Of a stretch of 64,000 bases of DNA, positions 52,890 through 63,871 are shown piece after piece. Under the pieces are notes generated by a model. The model made no database searches, was not told where the DNA came from, and saw only the letters and a program-made list of their open reading frames with translations. A program made the translations under genes and the position numbers. How positions within the stretch are numbered: the first letter of the stretch is position 1; the number at the start of each line of letters is the position of its first letter. The DNA lies in contig CM020620.1 of NCBI GenBank assembly GCA_009829735.1, forward strand, positions 27,250,951 through 27,314,950, read 5' to 3'. This DNA is from Pyropia yezoensis. Taxonomy: Eukaryota > Rhodophyta > Bangiophyceae > Bangiales > Bangiaceae.

Positions 52890-53410
52890 TTAATGCGGCT
52901 TTAGGCGGGCGTCGCCCGACGGCACGTTCACGGTGCGGTGGATGGACGCGTGCTCGTTGGTAAGCCCGGGCATCTCCGGCACCTGACTGCGGCGGCGCAA
53001 GGCCTCGGTGCCGGCCTGGTGCACTTTGCATAGCAGCTGCTCGCCGCGGCTCGCCGCGGCTCGCCGCGCCAGCCGCGGCGACCGCGCCGCCGCCGCCCTC
53101 CCCGCACCACCTGGACGATGATGACGACGGGCCGCCTCCACGCCGTCCCCCCCCCCCTCGTACCCTCCGTTCCCCCACCCCCCCTCCCTCGATGACGACG
53201 CGGCGGCCGCCGCGGCAGAGGCGGCGGCGGTGAGAAACTCGCGCCCGGCCCGCGGACGGTCGTGCAGCGGGAGCCCCCCCCGGGCGGCGGCACCCGCCTG
53301 AGCGCGAGCGTCCCCTTGTGCAGCCGCGCCCCACACGCGCTGCACACGGAGCGCGGCTCACCCGCACAAGTGCACCACAGCGGCGTCGCTGTCGCCGCGC
53401 AGTGGACACA
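52890..53410 (-). CDS. Partial gene with a B-box-like zinc finger (exon structure unresolved)
   Basis: On the minus strand, 53410-53318 encodes C-X2-C-X10-C-X7-C-X2-C-X4-H, the spacing of a plant/algal B-box zinc finger (starting C-V-H-C and ending C-S-A-C-G-A-R-L-H). B-boxes mediate protein contacts in transcriptional regulators (family knowledge). The frame stays open to 52928 but becomes Pro/Arg-rich. A different frame (to 52890) looks more protein-like near its end, so a splice or frameshift probably follows the finger. Upstream, the frame runs into a CCG-repeat tract (53430-53530) and no start is evident. The conserved histidines expected later in a full B-box are not visible. Confidence 0.35.
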
Positions 53411-53429
53411 ATAGTGGGCAGGGGGTCCC

Positions 53430-53530
53430 CGCCTCCAGCGCCCCCGCCGCCGCCGCCGCCGCCGCCCCCGCCGCCGCCGCCGCCACCGCCGCCGCCACCG
53501 CCGCCGCCACCGCCGCCGCCGCTGCCTCTG
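53430..53530. repeat. CCG trinucleotide tract
   Basis: Nearly pure (CCG)n with CCA/CCC variants. On the minus strand it would encode polyglycine. Confidence 0.9.
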
Positions 53531-54907
53531 CCGCTACCAAGGGAGACGGATGCCGCCACCGCCGCAGCCGCTGCCTCTGCCGCCACCAACGGAGACGGAT
53601 GCCGCGGCCAACGCAGACGCCAACGAGCCGCCGCCGCCCCCCCCGCCCCTGCCACCGGTCTCCTAGGCCGCAACGGCCGCCGCAGGGGAGCTCATCATGC
53701 CACGCGGGTGACCACGAGGGCGCGGCGCCCCATCGCAGTTCACCCGCCGCCGTGCGCACGGCATTGGCGCCGTGGCGGCAGCGGCAGCGGCAGCAGCGAC
53801 GGCATCAGGAGGATCTCGGCAGAGCAGCGAGCGTTGTGGTGGACAAGGATCTGGCCACAATCATCTCGGGCACCTTCGGAGGGGGGGAGGGCGCGACGTC
53901 CAGCCGGGCGGCCAGCCAGGCGGCCAGATGCGCAGTGTCCCGCCGGGCTGGCGGGCGAGCTCGCTGCTGTCGCCGACGAGCCTGCGCAGGGCGGCGGCCT
54001 CCTCCTGCTGGACTAAGTCGCCCGTGGGGGGAGGGGTAGGGGGGGGGGTGGCACGGCGGCCAACGCCGCACCTGGTTCCCTCCGACTCGCCGCCAGCCTC
54101 CCCCCCACCCCGCGCCTCCTTCCGCGCGGCTTTCGAGGGCCTGTGCATGGCTGGAGGGCAGCTACAGGCGGGGGGGAGAGGGGGGTTGGTGGTGCTGGTG
54201 CTGGCGGCGATGGTGGCAGCAAGCCCGGGACCGTCGCGGCTTGCCGCCGCGACCGCGCGCGTGCGGGCGTGTGTGCGGGCGTGCGGGCGAGCGACCGGGC
54301 ATGCGAGCGTGCGAGCGTGTGTGTGTCGCGAAGAGAGGGGGCGGGGGGGCTGGCTGACTGGCTGTTTGTTAGGTACCGCTTTCAACCCGGCGGCCATGCC
54401 GGACAACGTTCCCCGCCGGGTAGAGCGTCTGCCCAGGGCCAGGGCGGTGAGCGCCACGCTGTCTCGGAAGGTGGTGTCCTTTTTCTACTCCACCGCGTCA
54501 GGGCTGTGCTTGGGGGCCTGCGCCTGCACGACCGGAAACTTTACCGAGCTTCTGCGGGAGGCGGCGGTGGAGGCGCGGGGGGGGGAGGTCGGGGACGGGG
54601 GGGAGGCATGGGGCGGTTTTGGGTGCGAGGACTGGCGCGGGATATGAAAGTCGTCGCGTGGGCCGGGCTGCTATGAAAGTCGTCGCGTGGGCCGGGCTCC
54701 TGCACGGGTATGCGCCGGTGAGACGGGGCAAGGCACGCGAGCGGGGAGGCAAAAGGATCACTGTCGAGGACGGCACGGCTTGGTGGCCCTCCTCAACCCC
54801 GTATCTTTCGTACACACACGCAAACAAATCCCGCGATTGACAAACGCTACAACAAGAAATCCTTCATGCTTCGCACTCGTTGGCGGCAAATGCAGCACAC
54901 CTGTGCA
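53531..54907. other. GC-rich region without a supported gene
   Basis: Several overlapping frames on both strands and no recognised domain. A perfect 26-bp tandem core (ATGAAAGTCGTCGCGTGGGC and following bases) occurs as two 29-bp units at 54643-54671 and 54672-54700. Confidence 0.5.
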
Positions 54908-55304
54908 TCAGAGCACTAACAGGAGTGCGAAGAAGCGGCGGTCCCCATTAACGACCATCCAGGGCTGCTCGCGGCGGCCGGCTCCGTCGCCGTTCGCGTG
55001 CTCCGTCGATGGGGTGTCCACGCCCCACGTGCCGACGGCGGGGAGCCACCTCCGAAAGTGCACGTGCACCTGCCGTGGCAGGCAGAGGCCCACGACGACG
55101 AAAGGCAATATCGTACGGCCCCCACACGACGCTGCTCCTTGTGGTGGCGGCGTCCATGTCAAGCACCTCGCGCACGGAGCGCGGATGCCAACAGTAGCCC
55201 GGCTGGTGAAACTGGTCGTGGTAGGCTGGGTCGGCGGGCTGCCTGGGGGCAGCATCCACGTGAGTGGTGATCGGCAACGTCCGCAGCGTAACGTGATGGA
55301 GCAC
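54908..55304 (-). pseudogene. Possible second transposase C-terminal remnant
   Basis: Minus-strand frames encode V-W-G-P-Y-D-I-A-F-R-R-R, and then in a shifted frame W-M-V-V-N-G-D-R-R-F-F near the end. These resemble P-W-Y-D-F-I-R-Y-R and D-x-W-R-x-x-R-F-F in the two transposase C-termini of this window. The match is short and needs a frameshift, so this is a weak call. Confidence 0.25.
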
Positions 55305-57290
55305 CAGCGACGAGCGCGCCAGGTGATGAGCCGTCAGTGCTGGATTGTGGAGTCACTGCCGCGTTCTTACGTCAGAGATGCTCCCGAGGACAGCATACGT
55401 CATGTTCTCTGCGCTGGTGCACTCTCTACGGCGTTCCGTTATCGACTCGTTGTCTCATTGAGAGGGTTTCCTGGGCGTTTCCTGGCTTACAATGTATATT
55501 TCCTGGGCCAAATGACCAGCATAAAAACCGGGTGATTGTCCGCAGGATACGGTCCGCGGCCGACACCGCCGACGCGGTGCCGACCGCGATCGCCAGCCCA
55601 GGCTTCAAGTGGCGCACCAGCTGGCACCGCGTGGCGGCGTGGCGGCGTGGCGGCGTGGCGGCGTGGCGGCAGCCGTGGCTGTGAAGGCGCCAACGGAGTC
55701 CGCTGGCCTCCGCCCCCACCCATCAGCATCAGCAGCAGCACCCCCCCCACCGCCACCACCGCCACCACCAACCCCACTCTCGACACACACCAACAATGCG
55801 CGGCTCACAACCCCCTCGCCCCCCCCCCCCCCCCACTCACCCACCCCCTATCCCCCACCCCCACCTCCCCCGCACACACGCATATCCACAGAGGTGAAGT
55901 GATCTGGTAGCAAAAACTCCTACATATACTTACCTCTTAATTTTCCAAGTACTTACAGAACTCATACTGCACTCAGGCGGACCGACCACAGCGACGGGGT
56001 CGCGTTATGTACATAACATGATGCCAAGAGATCTCACCGGGCCGCGACTATTTTCATGTGGGTTCGCGAGGATCGCGAACGGTACTCACTGAAACAGTTG
56101 GACGGAAATGTGGTTTACCTGTCAACTAAAGAAGTGGTCCTCGCCATCAGTTAAAAAAGTAACCTGAACACTATCATATGATATGGTAGCGTGATTCATC
56201 AAAAATCGGATCACGTCATCGATCGCACGATTTCGTACGTGGGAATGGCACTCGTGAACAAAGTTTGTGTTTTTGTCTATCACGATCTCATTAGTTACCG
56301 ACATGCCCCGACAGCGGTCGAGGTCACACGCACCCGTCTTGTTGTGTACATAACGGAGCGCTGCGCGGCACTCTTAGGAAATATATTTCAAAGTACACGC
56401 ACAACTGATAAAGTAGACGGTGTTGGTCACTTGAATGTTGACACTTCCTCTCAAATACTGTGCAATGGGTTTGTCAAGGTGGTGTATCGCGGATTCACAA
56501 GACGGTTTCCATTGCACTTGCCATTTCGGGGTCGCTGCGCCGCACGCCAGTCGGGCGTACCGGTGCCGTTGTCGACCGGCGTTGGGCGTATGTACTGGTG
56601 CTGTTGTCGACCGCGGAAGTCGCGACGGCCGCCCGCCTAGACATGCCCAGTCCTTCCACCTCCCCCACCCCCTTTTGCCACAACCCCCACCATCGCCGCC
56701 GCCTCGGTAGTGACGGGCGCGAGCACGTGCCCGCGCCAAGTGGGTGGTTGCCGATCCCCATCCGCGTGCTGTCCCATTTGGAGACGGTCGGCATAGCTCA
56801 TTCCGACACGTTTGCGCTGTCCATTTCCCCTGTCTCTAATATACAGGCCGCCTCAGTGCCCAGTCACCCTTTTCGCCGGTACGGCTGTTTGGGCGGTGAC
56901 AGTGGCGACGGGACAGCGGGTGCTCCACCCACTCGCATCGGAGGGGCCATATAGTGTGGCACTGTGGCTGTTGTACTGGCCGGCCGTTGGCATGCAAGTA
57001 TGCTCGTTTTTCCACGACCACAATGACCCCTTTTTCTAAATCTACACACGACAACCCGTCATGGCAGGGGACCACAGAGAACGTCTGGACACGCAAACAC
57101 AAGGCCACCCGACCCACAGGACAAGCAAACGTTGACGCACAGGCGGTGCCAGCCCACCTACTCACGAACCCCCCCCTGCTGTCAGGGCACGCACTTGGCT
57201 ACTACATTCCCGCCTCGTGTACACGAGGCGAGCCAGCCACTGCTGCCACCACCTCCGCCACCACTTGACTACATGTTGGCGGGGAAGCCC
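55305..57290. other. Intergenic region, no gene seen
   Basis: It contains a short GGCGGCGT repeat (55628-55672), a C-rich tract (55815-55835) and a markedly AT-richer stretch (55910-56460). No frame has a recognisable domain. Confidence 0.55.
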
Positions 57291-58319
57291 TCACCAAAGC
57301 TCATGGGGGGGGGGCGGAATGATAGGCACCGGCGCCACGCTAGGCATCACGACGTCCGCCAGCACGTCCGAGGTGCAGGGCAGGCCCGGGAGATCCACGC
57401 TTTCCCGCAGGTACCTACGGCCAGCGCCTCCCTCTGGACGGTACTCGCAGCGCAAGGCGCGCCGCACGTCGAGGGTTTCCCCGAAGAATGCCTCCACCGC
57501 GTACTGATTGATCCACAGCACGCGTAGTAGCACGAGGGCTGCCGCCAAGATGTGGCGCAGCGTGTCGTCCCCGTTGGACAGCGCCGCATAGTCGGCGTCG
57601 GCGAGGATGTCCACCAAGGCTTGAGGGATGAGCCACAGAATCTTTTTCCATACGACGGACCCCGCCAGCACGACGGCAACGCTCAGCAGCCACGAACTGG
57701 ACAAGGCGGCTGCGGCCCCATTTTCAGGCCGGTCGGACTGTAGCAGACTACCGCGGAGGGAGACGACGTCGTGGAGTGCCACGGGCATGCCGTACGGAAC
57801 CTTCACCTGGAACCACCACAAGGGAAGCGCCGGACACAGGTTAGTGAGGTTGTCGTGCGACATGGACACACACTCGACCTGGGAGGCACACACCAGTACC
57901 CGGTGCTTGCGACGGAAGAAGCGCTCGAGGTGGGCGGCACTCTCCTTGTACTCGAGCGCCTCGCGGACCGCCGTCGGGATGTCGCCCGGGTAGTTTTCCG
58001 GGTCAAAGGACGGCAGGCTACCTACCGGCAGGTCGGCCTTGTCGCAGACGTGCTGCATGACAATCAACTCCACCCGCTCTGACAGAGTGTGCAAAAACAG
58101 CCCGTCCGCTGCCACGCCATTGGACGGTACCGGCGCGGCCAAATGGAAGAGGGACGTGAATAGCGACCACGCAAAAAAAGCGACGTGCGTCGGCAGAGTC
58201 GCCCAGCGGTCGCGAGCACGGCAGTCGCGCAGGGTCGCGGTCCACGACGGGCCGCGAGCGGCGGGGGGGGCGGCCATCATGGGCCTAGCAGGGGAATTGG
58301 GCGCGTCTTGGTTCTCCAT
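57291..58319 (-). CDS. Stand-alone member of the aORF-core family
   Basis: From the ATG at 58319 the protein has 342 residues; the frame is open further upstream but becomes low-complexity (Pro-rich, over a poly-G tract). After a Pro/Ala-rich start it has a globular core: W-W-F-Q-V-K-V-P-Y-G-M-P (57782-57820), then L-R-G-S-L-L-Q-S, then V-V-W-K-K-I-L-W-L-I-P and L-L-R-V-L-W, ending in a short Pro-rich tail. The W-W-x-Q-V-x-V-P-Y-G motif is shared with aORF2 of E2, and the order of the other motifs with aORF1 and aORF3. There is no gag, pol or LTR nearby, so it is either a host gene or a fragment of a fourth, otherwise lost retroelement. The function is unknown. Confidence 0.65.
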   Translation of the reverse strand: MENQDAPNSPARPMMAAPPAARGPSWTATLRDCRARDRWATLPTHVAFFAWSLFTSLFHLAAPVPSNGVAADGLFLHTLSERVELIVMQHVCDKADLPVGSLPSFDPENYPGDIPTAVREALEYKESAAHLERFFRRKHRVLVCASQVECVSMSHDNLTNLCPALPLWWFQVKVPYGMPVALHDVVSLRGSLLQSDRPENGAAAALSSSWLLSVAVVLAGSVVWKKILWLIPQALVDILADADYAALSNGDDTLRHILAAALVLLRVLWINQYAVEAFFGETLDVRRALRCEYRPEGGAGRRYLRESVDLPGLPCTSDVLADVVMPSVAPVPIIPPPPHELW

Positions 58320-61300
58320 CAGGGCCGGATGCCGGGCGGAAGGCACCGGCGATGGGGGGGGGGGGGGGGGGGGGGGGGGTCGGGGGGGGAAACAATCGAG
58401 GGGCGGGGTTCGCGGTGAGGCGGGACTGGGGAACGGGCAAGAGGTGCCTGGACGACAGGGGTGGAGCACACCCGTGAGGCCCGCCTGTCTCTTTCTCCTG
58501 AGGGCGTGTGCGCGGCGGGCGGTGGGTGGGGGAGCCTGCGACGACCCCGTGCCGAGGCACACCCGCGGCAAGGCGTTAATAGCCCTCGGGGATAGAAGGG
58601 GGTGGGGCAGGATTGTGACAGGGGCGCGGCGGCCCTGACGGGTGGGCGCGGGGAAGGGCGCAGCCACAAACAGTGTGGGTGTGGGTTGGGTTGAGTTGGA
58701 GGCTGCCTGTGCACAGGCTTGTGTCACAGAGAGCGCCTCCGTAAAGGCGGATCGGCTACACAAGCGCCCCTCCAGGAGCACGTTCCTCGACCACGCACAG
58801 CACCCTCCCGTGTGTGACCATGTTTTTCACGCCACGCGTTTGTCCACCTTGCCTGCGGGCCCCGCCCATGGTAGAGGGAGGAGGGGAGCTGCAGAGCCCG
58901 GGCACGCTCGCCCGCACCCTGCGCTGCCGGGTGCTGGCCGCGGCCGCCCCCAATACTAGTCAAGCCCCCCCTTCACCCGCCATGGGCGGCTGGAGATTAG
59001 TGCGAAGCCGCGCGCCCCCGGCGCAGCGAGGCACATACCTGGGCCGTCCGCAGTGCTCGACAAGCGCACCCATCATCGGTCCCGGGCAAGAAATCCGGGA
59101 CGGGGTGCGCCTCCAATGACGGTTGAGAGAGAAGGGCCGGGCGGGGCGCTCTCCGGGAAGCGTCTAACCCCGGCAGCGAGTTGTGTGTGGGTGGGGGTGG
59201 GGACCAGGCCGCCCCAGGCGGCTGAGGCGACATGCTCTATGTGTGCGCAACCGCCCCCCCGCGACAAGGGCCAGCACTGTATGCCCCCCACTGCCGCCGG
59301 GCCCCACATTGGTTGGCAGTATCGGCGAACGTGACCGTGTCGCCGCTGAGGTGCAAAGAGATGCGATTTGTGGCCCTGTGCTCGTTTTTACTGTGCGCAT
59401 CGCGACGCGCGCTCGAGCCGCGCGCATGTGGACCGATTGAAGATCCACGTACAGTGTGCGTGTGGGGCCTGTCCACAGCCTCCCAGGACGCGGGTGCGCG
59501 GGTGGCCTGTGAAGCCGCGTTTTTGGACGGTGCATGGGAGAGAGGGTTCCAGAGCTCCATTGACAACTGACTCACGCGAGACCAGCACGGACGTGCGCCC
59601 GATGATGTGGAAGCAAGCGCTGCTTGCTCGGACACCCATACGCGCCCCCCCCCCCCCTCCTCCCCGTGTCAGTCGGAGGCGGGCGTGGGAGCGTGCTCCG
59701 GACGCCCCTTTGCCTTCTCCAGGGGCCCCGTCCCACAGAGACGGGTAATTTCGTACAATCCAATCAGGGTGTGGCTTTGCTTTTCACGTGGCGCGTCTCG
59801 TCGCCCGCTGTGGTGCACCAGGGCCAATGGGGGGTTCAATTTTGACGCGGGTGCCACACCAAGCCGTTGTGGTAACAGGCCTCGGACAATGCACACGGGC
59901 GGTACCACCTGCCGATGAACACGTGGGGCACGGGGAATCGCGGTTTGTACATACGACCCTCGCCCACCCATCAGCCGCAGCTGTGGTCCCCGGGGATGGG
60001 GGGCGGACATCTCCCCCCCCCCCCCCCCCCCCCCCCTCCCGCTCCCCCACGCTTCCCGCCCAGTCCCGCCCGAGGGCCGCCTTGCTTTGCCATCATGGCA
60101 TGATGTCGTCGAGGTCATTTACACACGGTGCGGACGCACGGCCCACACAACCCCCCACTCCACCCCACTCTTCGGCCCTGCGCGTGTGCCCAGCCGATGA
60201 AATTTAATCAGGAACGGGCCAACTTTTTCGCTAGAAGACGCCGTGTCCGGCCGGGCCCCTCCACACCGCCCCGCCTCAACCCCCCCACCACCAACGTCGC
60301 CGCCCCGCACACTCCCTCCCACCGACCAAACCGCCCCGTCTGTGCAGCCACAGCCCGGCCCCGCCACCGCCATCACAGCCCAACCCCGCACCTCGGAGGA
60401 TCCCCCGTGGCGGTGCGCACGTCCTTGACCGAGCGCGAGACACGGCTGGCTATTTGCGATCACGATAACTCTCGACTACACCGCACTCTCGCGATGCGCG
60501 GCAGGCTGTTGCGCGGTTGTCGCCGCCCGTGAAATGGCTGGCAGCGGAACGGCCCCATGCAGGGGAGCATCAGTGTAGGGATGGTAAATCTGGTCCGGAC
60601 AGCGTCACGGAATGAATTCCCATTGGCTGAGAGACTGGATGCAGGTGGCACCCAGCTGGGCCCTCGCCCGCCCCAGTCGGCTGATCTTCTACCGCTGTGC
60701 TGCAGCATATCCCAAACCAGGACACCGCATTGGCCGCTGAGGAGGCCATGCACGCACAGTGTACTGTACTGTATGTACAGGTCACCTTTTTGGAAATCCA
60801 GTCCAAAAAAAAAACAAAAAAAGTCAAGACAACTCTTGCTCGGATTTCTGGCTGGGGCTGCCCGCGCCTCCGTACATACAGTACTGTAGCCTCTGTTGAC
60901 CTCCACGTTTTGGTCCACCCCCTACACCCCGCGAGGACGTGAACAGGAGCTCCTCGCCTGTGCGGGTCTAATATTTTTATTTAGCGGCCAGGGCGATCAT
61001 TGCTCGCCCTTTTGCCTCTCCCTTTGCGCGCTTTGACGGTCCATGTGGGACCTTGTGGACCATGTGACGGACGCAGGTTCCCATGTAAACACTATGAAAC
61101 TGGTGATTCTCTGGCCTGTCATATTTGCCCGCCGTGGTCAGATTGTCCCGCGAGAAGGATACAGTGCCAGTGCCTCACCGCCATCCCGAATACCGACAAG
61201 TCATCCGCGGTCAGGCTACGTACCGACACCCCTCCGGCGAAAAAATGGACCAATCCGGCTGCGACTCGGACTGGGACTGGGGCGAACGTGCAAACGCCGA

Positions 61301-61480
61301 CGTGGTGCTGGACGGATGCTTGCTTTGTGGAAGGGGTGTCAACAAGGTGCAAGGCGAGACGACAGACGCGATCATCCTGCTGGATTAAATATCCCTATTG
61401 TCTTCCTGTGTGCTGTGTGCCCTGTCCCTGGTACATTCCCTGTGTGCCCTGTCCGTGCGCCGCGGGGGGTACTCGTGACG
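58320..61480. other. Intergenic region, no gene supported
   Basis: About 3.2 kb of short frames on both strands. Notable content: a G run at 58351-58380, a C run at 60009-60037, and a 13-bp inverted repeat (60766-60778 and 60872-60884). I see no recognisable coding region. Confidence 0.5.
60766..60884. repeat. Perfect 13-bp inverted repeat around an A-rich spacer
   Basis: GTACTGTATGTAC at 60766-60778 is matched by its reverse complement GTACATACAGTAC at 60872-60884. The ~93-bp spacer holds an A-rich run (60806-60826). It could be a small foldback or MITE-like relic. Confidence 0.6.
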
Positions 61481-62137
61481 ATGCCGCGTCGGTCCATCCA
61501 TACGGCCAATGGTGGCGCTCTGCACGGTGCCGTCGAGACGTTTGTGCTCCTGCTGCGGTTTTTTGGCGTGCTGGCGGGCGTCCCCGGCGCCGCCTCCTCC
61601 CACGTCAACGACCTCACGGCGGGGAGGAGCCGTAGCGGAATGGCTGCGGCGGCGATCTTTATTGCCCTTGAGTGGGACAACACGTACTCCGTTCCTGGCC
61701 GTCTCAACAACCCCCGGCCGGCGGCGCGGCCAGAGCCTGTGGCCGCCCAGTATGTACCGACTGCCATGCTTATTGCCTGTAGGGCCGCTTGTGACCGCCT
61801 GCAGGGATCGGGTCTGACACCCCGAGGGGCGGCAGCCTACGAAGAGCCCCTGCGGCTGATCCCCTCTGTGGTGGCACTCAACGCGGCCGACGGACTCGCT
61901 GTTGCGGTTGCAGAGCTCGCCCTCCGGGCGGTGTGGCAAGACGCTCACCCGCCAGTGGCATACGTGGCACCGGCGTTTGCGGCGGACGTCTCTGCAATGC
62001 GACACTGTGTGGACGCTGCCAAGGCCCCTATCGGAGACAATGGGGACCCGCCCGCGTCGGCGCTGGACCCCCCCGCCGGCTTGTTCAGTGCGAGTGGGTA
62101 TCCCGAGGGAGATTATTTTTCGAAGGTCCATTTGTAG
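61481..62137 (+). CDS. Unknown protein, plus-strand member of a local paralogue pair
   Basis: The protein has 218 residues. The start at 61481 (M-P-R-R) is chosen because homology to the minus-strand paralogue at 63871 begins exactly there (M-P-x-x-x-x-H-x-x-x-G-G-A). Shared segments include F-V-x-x-L-R-F-F-G-x-L, V-P-T-A-[ML]-L-I-A-C-R-A, A-E-L-A-L-R-A-V-W-Q-D-A-H-P and M-R-x-C-V-D-A-A. It is predicted mostly helical, and the C-terminus is unrelated to its paralogue. The R-F-F-G-x-L segment and the helix ending in R-A-V-W recall the aORF-core proteins, which may make it a distant member (inference). I see no known domain, signal peptide or catalytic motif. Confidence 0.65.
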   Translation: MPRRSIHTANGGALHGAVETFVLLLRFFGVLAGVPGAASSHVNDLTAGRSRSGMAAAAIFIALEWDNTYSVPGRLNNPRPAARPEPVAAQYVPTAMLIACRAACDRLQGSGLTPRGAAAYEEPLRLIPSVVALNAADGLAVAVAELALRAVWQDAHPPVAYVAPAFAADVSAMRHCVDAAKAPIGDNGDPPASALDPPAGLFSASGYPEGDYFSKVHL

Positions 62138-63084
62138 GAGGTCCACGGCCCCGGCACTTTGTGGGTGGTTTGTCTACACGACGGGTACTGGGTGTCCGTG
62201 GGGATTTATGGGTGGTTCTTGTACAAATTGTTTTCCATCTCGTTGTCCATCACGTGTCCAGGCCCCCACACGGGTGCCTCCGAAGTCTCTTGCGGGCCCC
62301 CCCCCCCCCCCCCCCCCTCCCTCCCTATCTGGCGGCTACTGTACGCCATGGCCTCGTCGGGGTCCCCGGTCTTTTGTTTGTGGTCCATTGGACGGACACG
62401 GAGTACCCCAGACGCCTTCGGCCGGTGTGAAGGTCCCATTTCGAGGCGCAAGAGGGCAGTGACGGCCAAGCAGGTCAGCACGGGCGCCTGGGCGTGGGCC
62501 GACGTGTCCGTCGCGTCGCCCATTTTGGCGCGGCAGCACGCGTAGCGTAGCTGCGCAAGGACAAGAAGGTGAGCAAGTACTTGTCTGCCTGCGCTCCCCC
62601 CCCCCCCCACATTGTGGCCCGCATTGGTGAGTAGGGCGCGTGGACGATACGGTTTTTTTGTACAGGTGGTGGGCCGGGGGCACGCTACACAACGCCAACG
62701 CACGGTCGGCCAAGGACACGACCACGGACACAACGTGTAGAAACATGGGAATGATCTATACAAAACATGACACGCCTCCAACCCGCCCACATCTTTTTCA
62801 CCATAGACAGAACATGTGGTCAAGTGTTGGCAGAGAGGCGCTCCACATGCGACAAAGTAGCTGTCAGTGGTGGGGCATGAGAAATCGCCCCCCCCCCCCC
62901 GAACAGAAAAGGCAGCATCCTTTACATGCTTACCGCACACACGACCAAGAGAGTCGTCGTGTGAGCTCCCGTAGGCGCTCTCCAAACGGGCGTTTGCCGA
63001 CACGGCGTGGATGTACCGGGTGATGCACGGCACAGGGTCAAAGACAAAAGAAGGCGGGAGAGATGTCTTGGGCCCTTACCTCCA
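62138..63084. other. Spacer between the paralogous genes
   Basis: About 950 bp holding two C runs (62290-62308 and 62598-62609). The two genes converge on it, and no further gene is recognised. Confidence 0.6.
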
Positions 63085-63871
63085 CTATCGCCCTCGTGTG
63101 CTGCGCATGGCCAGGCGCTGACTCCGGCGACGGGACGGCGGGGAGGCTTCCGGGACCGCCGCCTCCTCAACGTGCTGCCCCGTAGCCTCTCCTGCGACAG
63201 CGGCCGCTGTCGCGGTGGTGCCAGCTTCCAAGACGAGGTGCATGTCAGGGTACTTACTGAGAACGGCCAGGTCCGCCGGGATACAAACCGCAGACGGCCA
63301 TGCACCCGTGCCCGTGCCGGTGGGAGCCATTGCCGCGTCCACGCAACGCCGCATGGACGCAACGTCTGCGACGGAAACGAACGAGGCGGCGCGCACGGTG
63401 GGATGGGCGTCCTGCCACACCGCGCGGAGGGCCAGCTCGGCAATGGCGACGGACAGCCCCTCAGCCTCGTTGAACGCCATCGGAGAGTAGATCAGCCGCA
63501 CGGGCTCTTGATCGGCTTCCGCAGCGTCCGCCGCCAGGCCACAACTCTGCAGCCGCCGACAGACGGCGCGACACGCAATGAGCAAGGCCGTGGGCACGTG
63601 CTCGCAGGCCACCGGCTGCTCCCGAGCCGGAGGGCGCCCGACACTCGCACGGGCAGCCACACAGTGCAGGTTTTCCCACTGGACAGCCACGGCCACCGCT
63701 GCTAGGGCCATTCCGCCGTGACACATTGCCGCGGCGTCCTCGCTGATACGGGAAGCGGCGGCGCTGGGGGCACCCGTGAGAAAGCCAAAAAAAGCGCAAG
63801 TAGTCTACAAACACATCGAAAGCAAAGTGAGCCGCCCCACCATGAAGGCTGTGCGCCGCATGCCCCGGCAT
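63085..63871 (-). pseudogene. Unknown protein, minus-strand paralogue, frame broken at a poly-T run
   Basis: The ATG at 63871 starts a frame that matches the paralogue through L-R-F-F. The run of seven T (minus strand, near 63787-63793) then shifts the frame; the matching frame continues with G-F-L-T-G and stays open to the TAG at 63085. Removing one T would give 261 residues. Identity is strongest in V-P-T-A-L-L-I-A-C-R-A and A-E-L-A-L-R-A-V-W-Q-D-A-H-P. The C-terminal ~80 residues (Ala-rich, ending S-R-R-R-S-Q-R-L-A) are not shared. Because the lesion is in a homopolymer it may be a sequencing error, in which case the gene is intact. Confidence 0.65.

Noticed and set aside
55536..55910. Open frames over CGTGGCGG and C-run sequence
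   Set aside because: Short simple repeats with frames on both strands and no recognisable protein feature.
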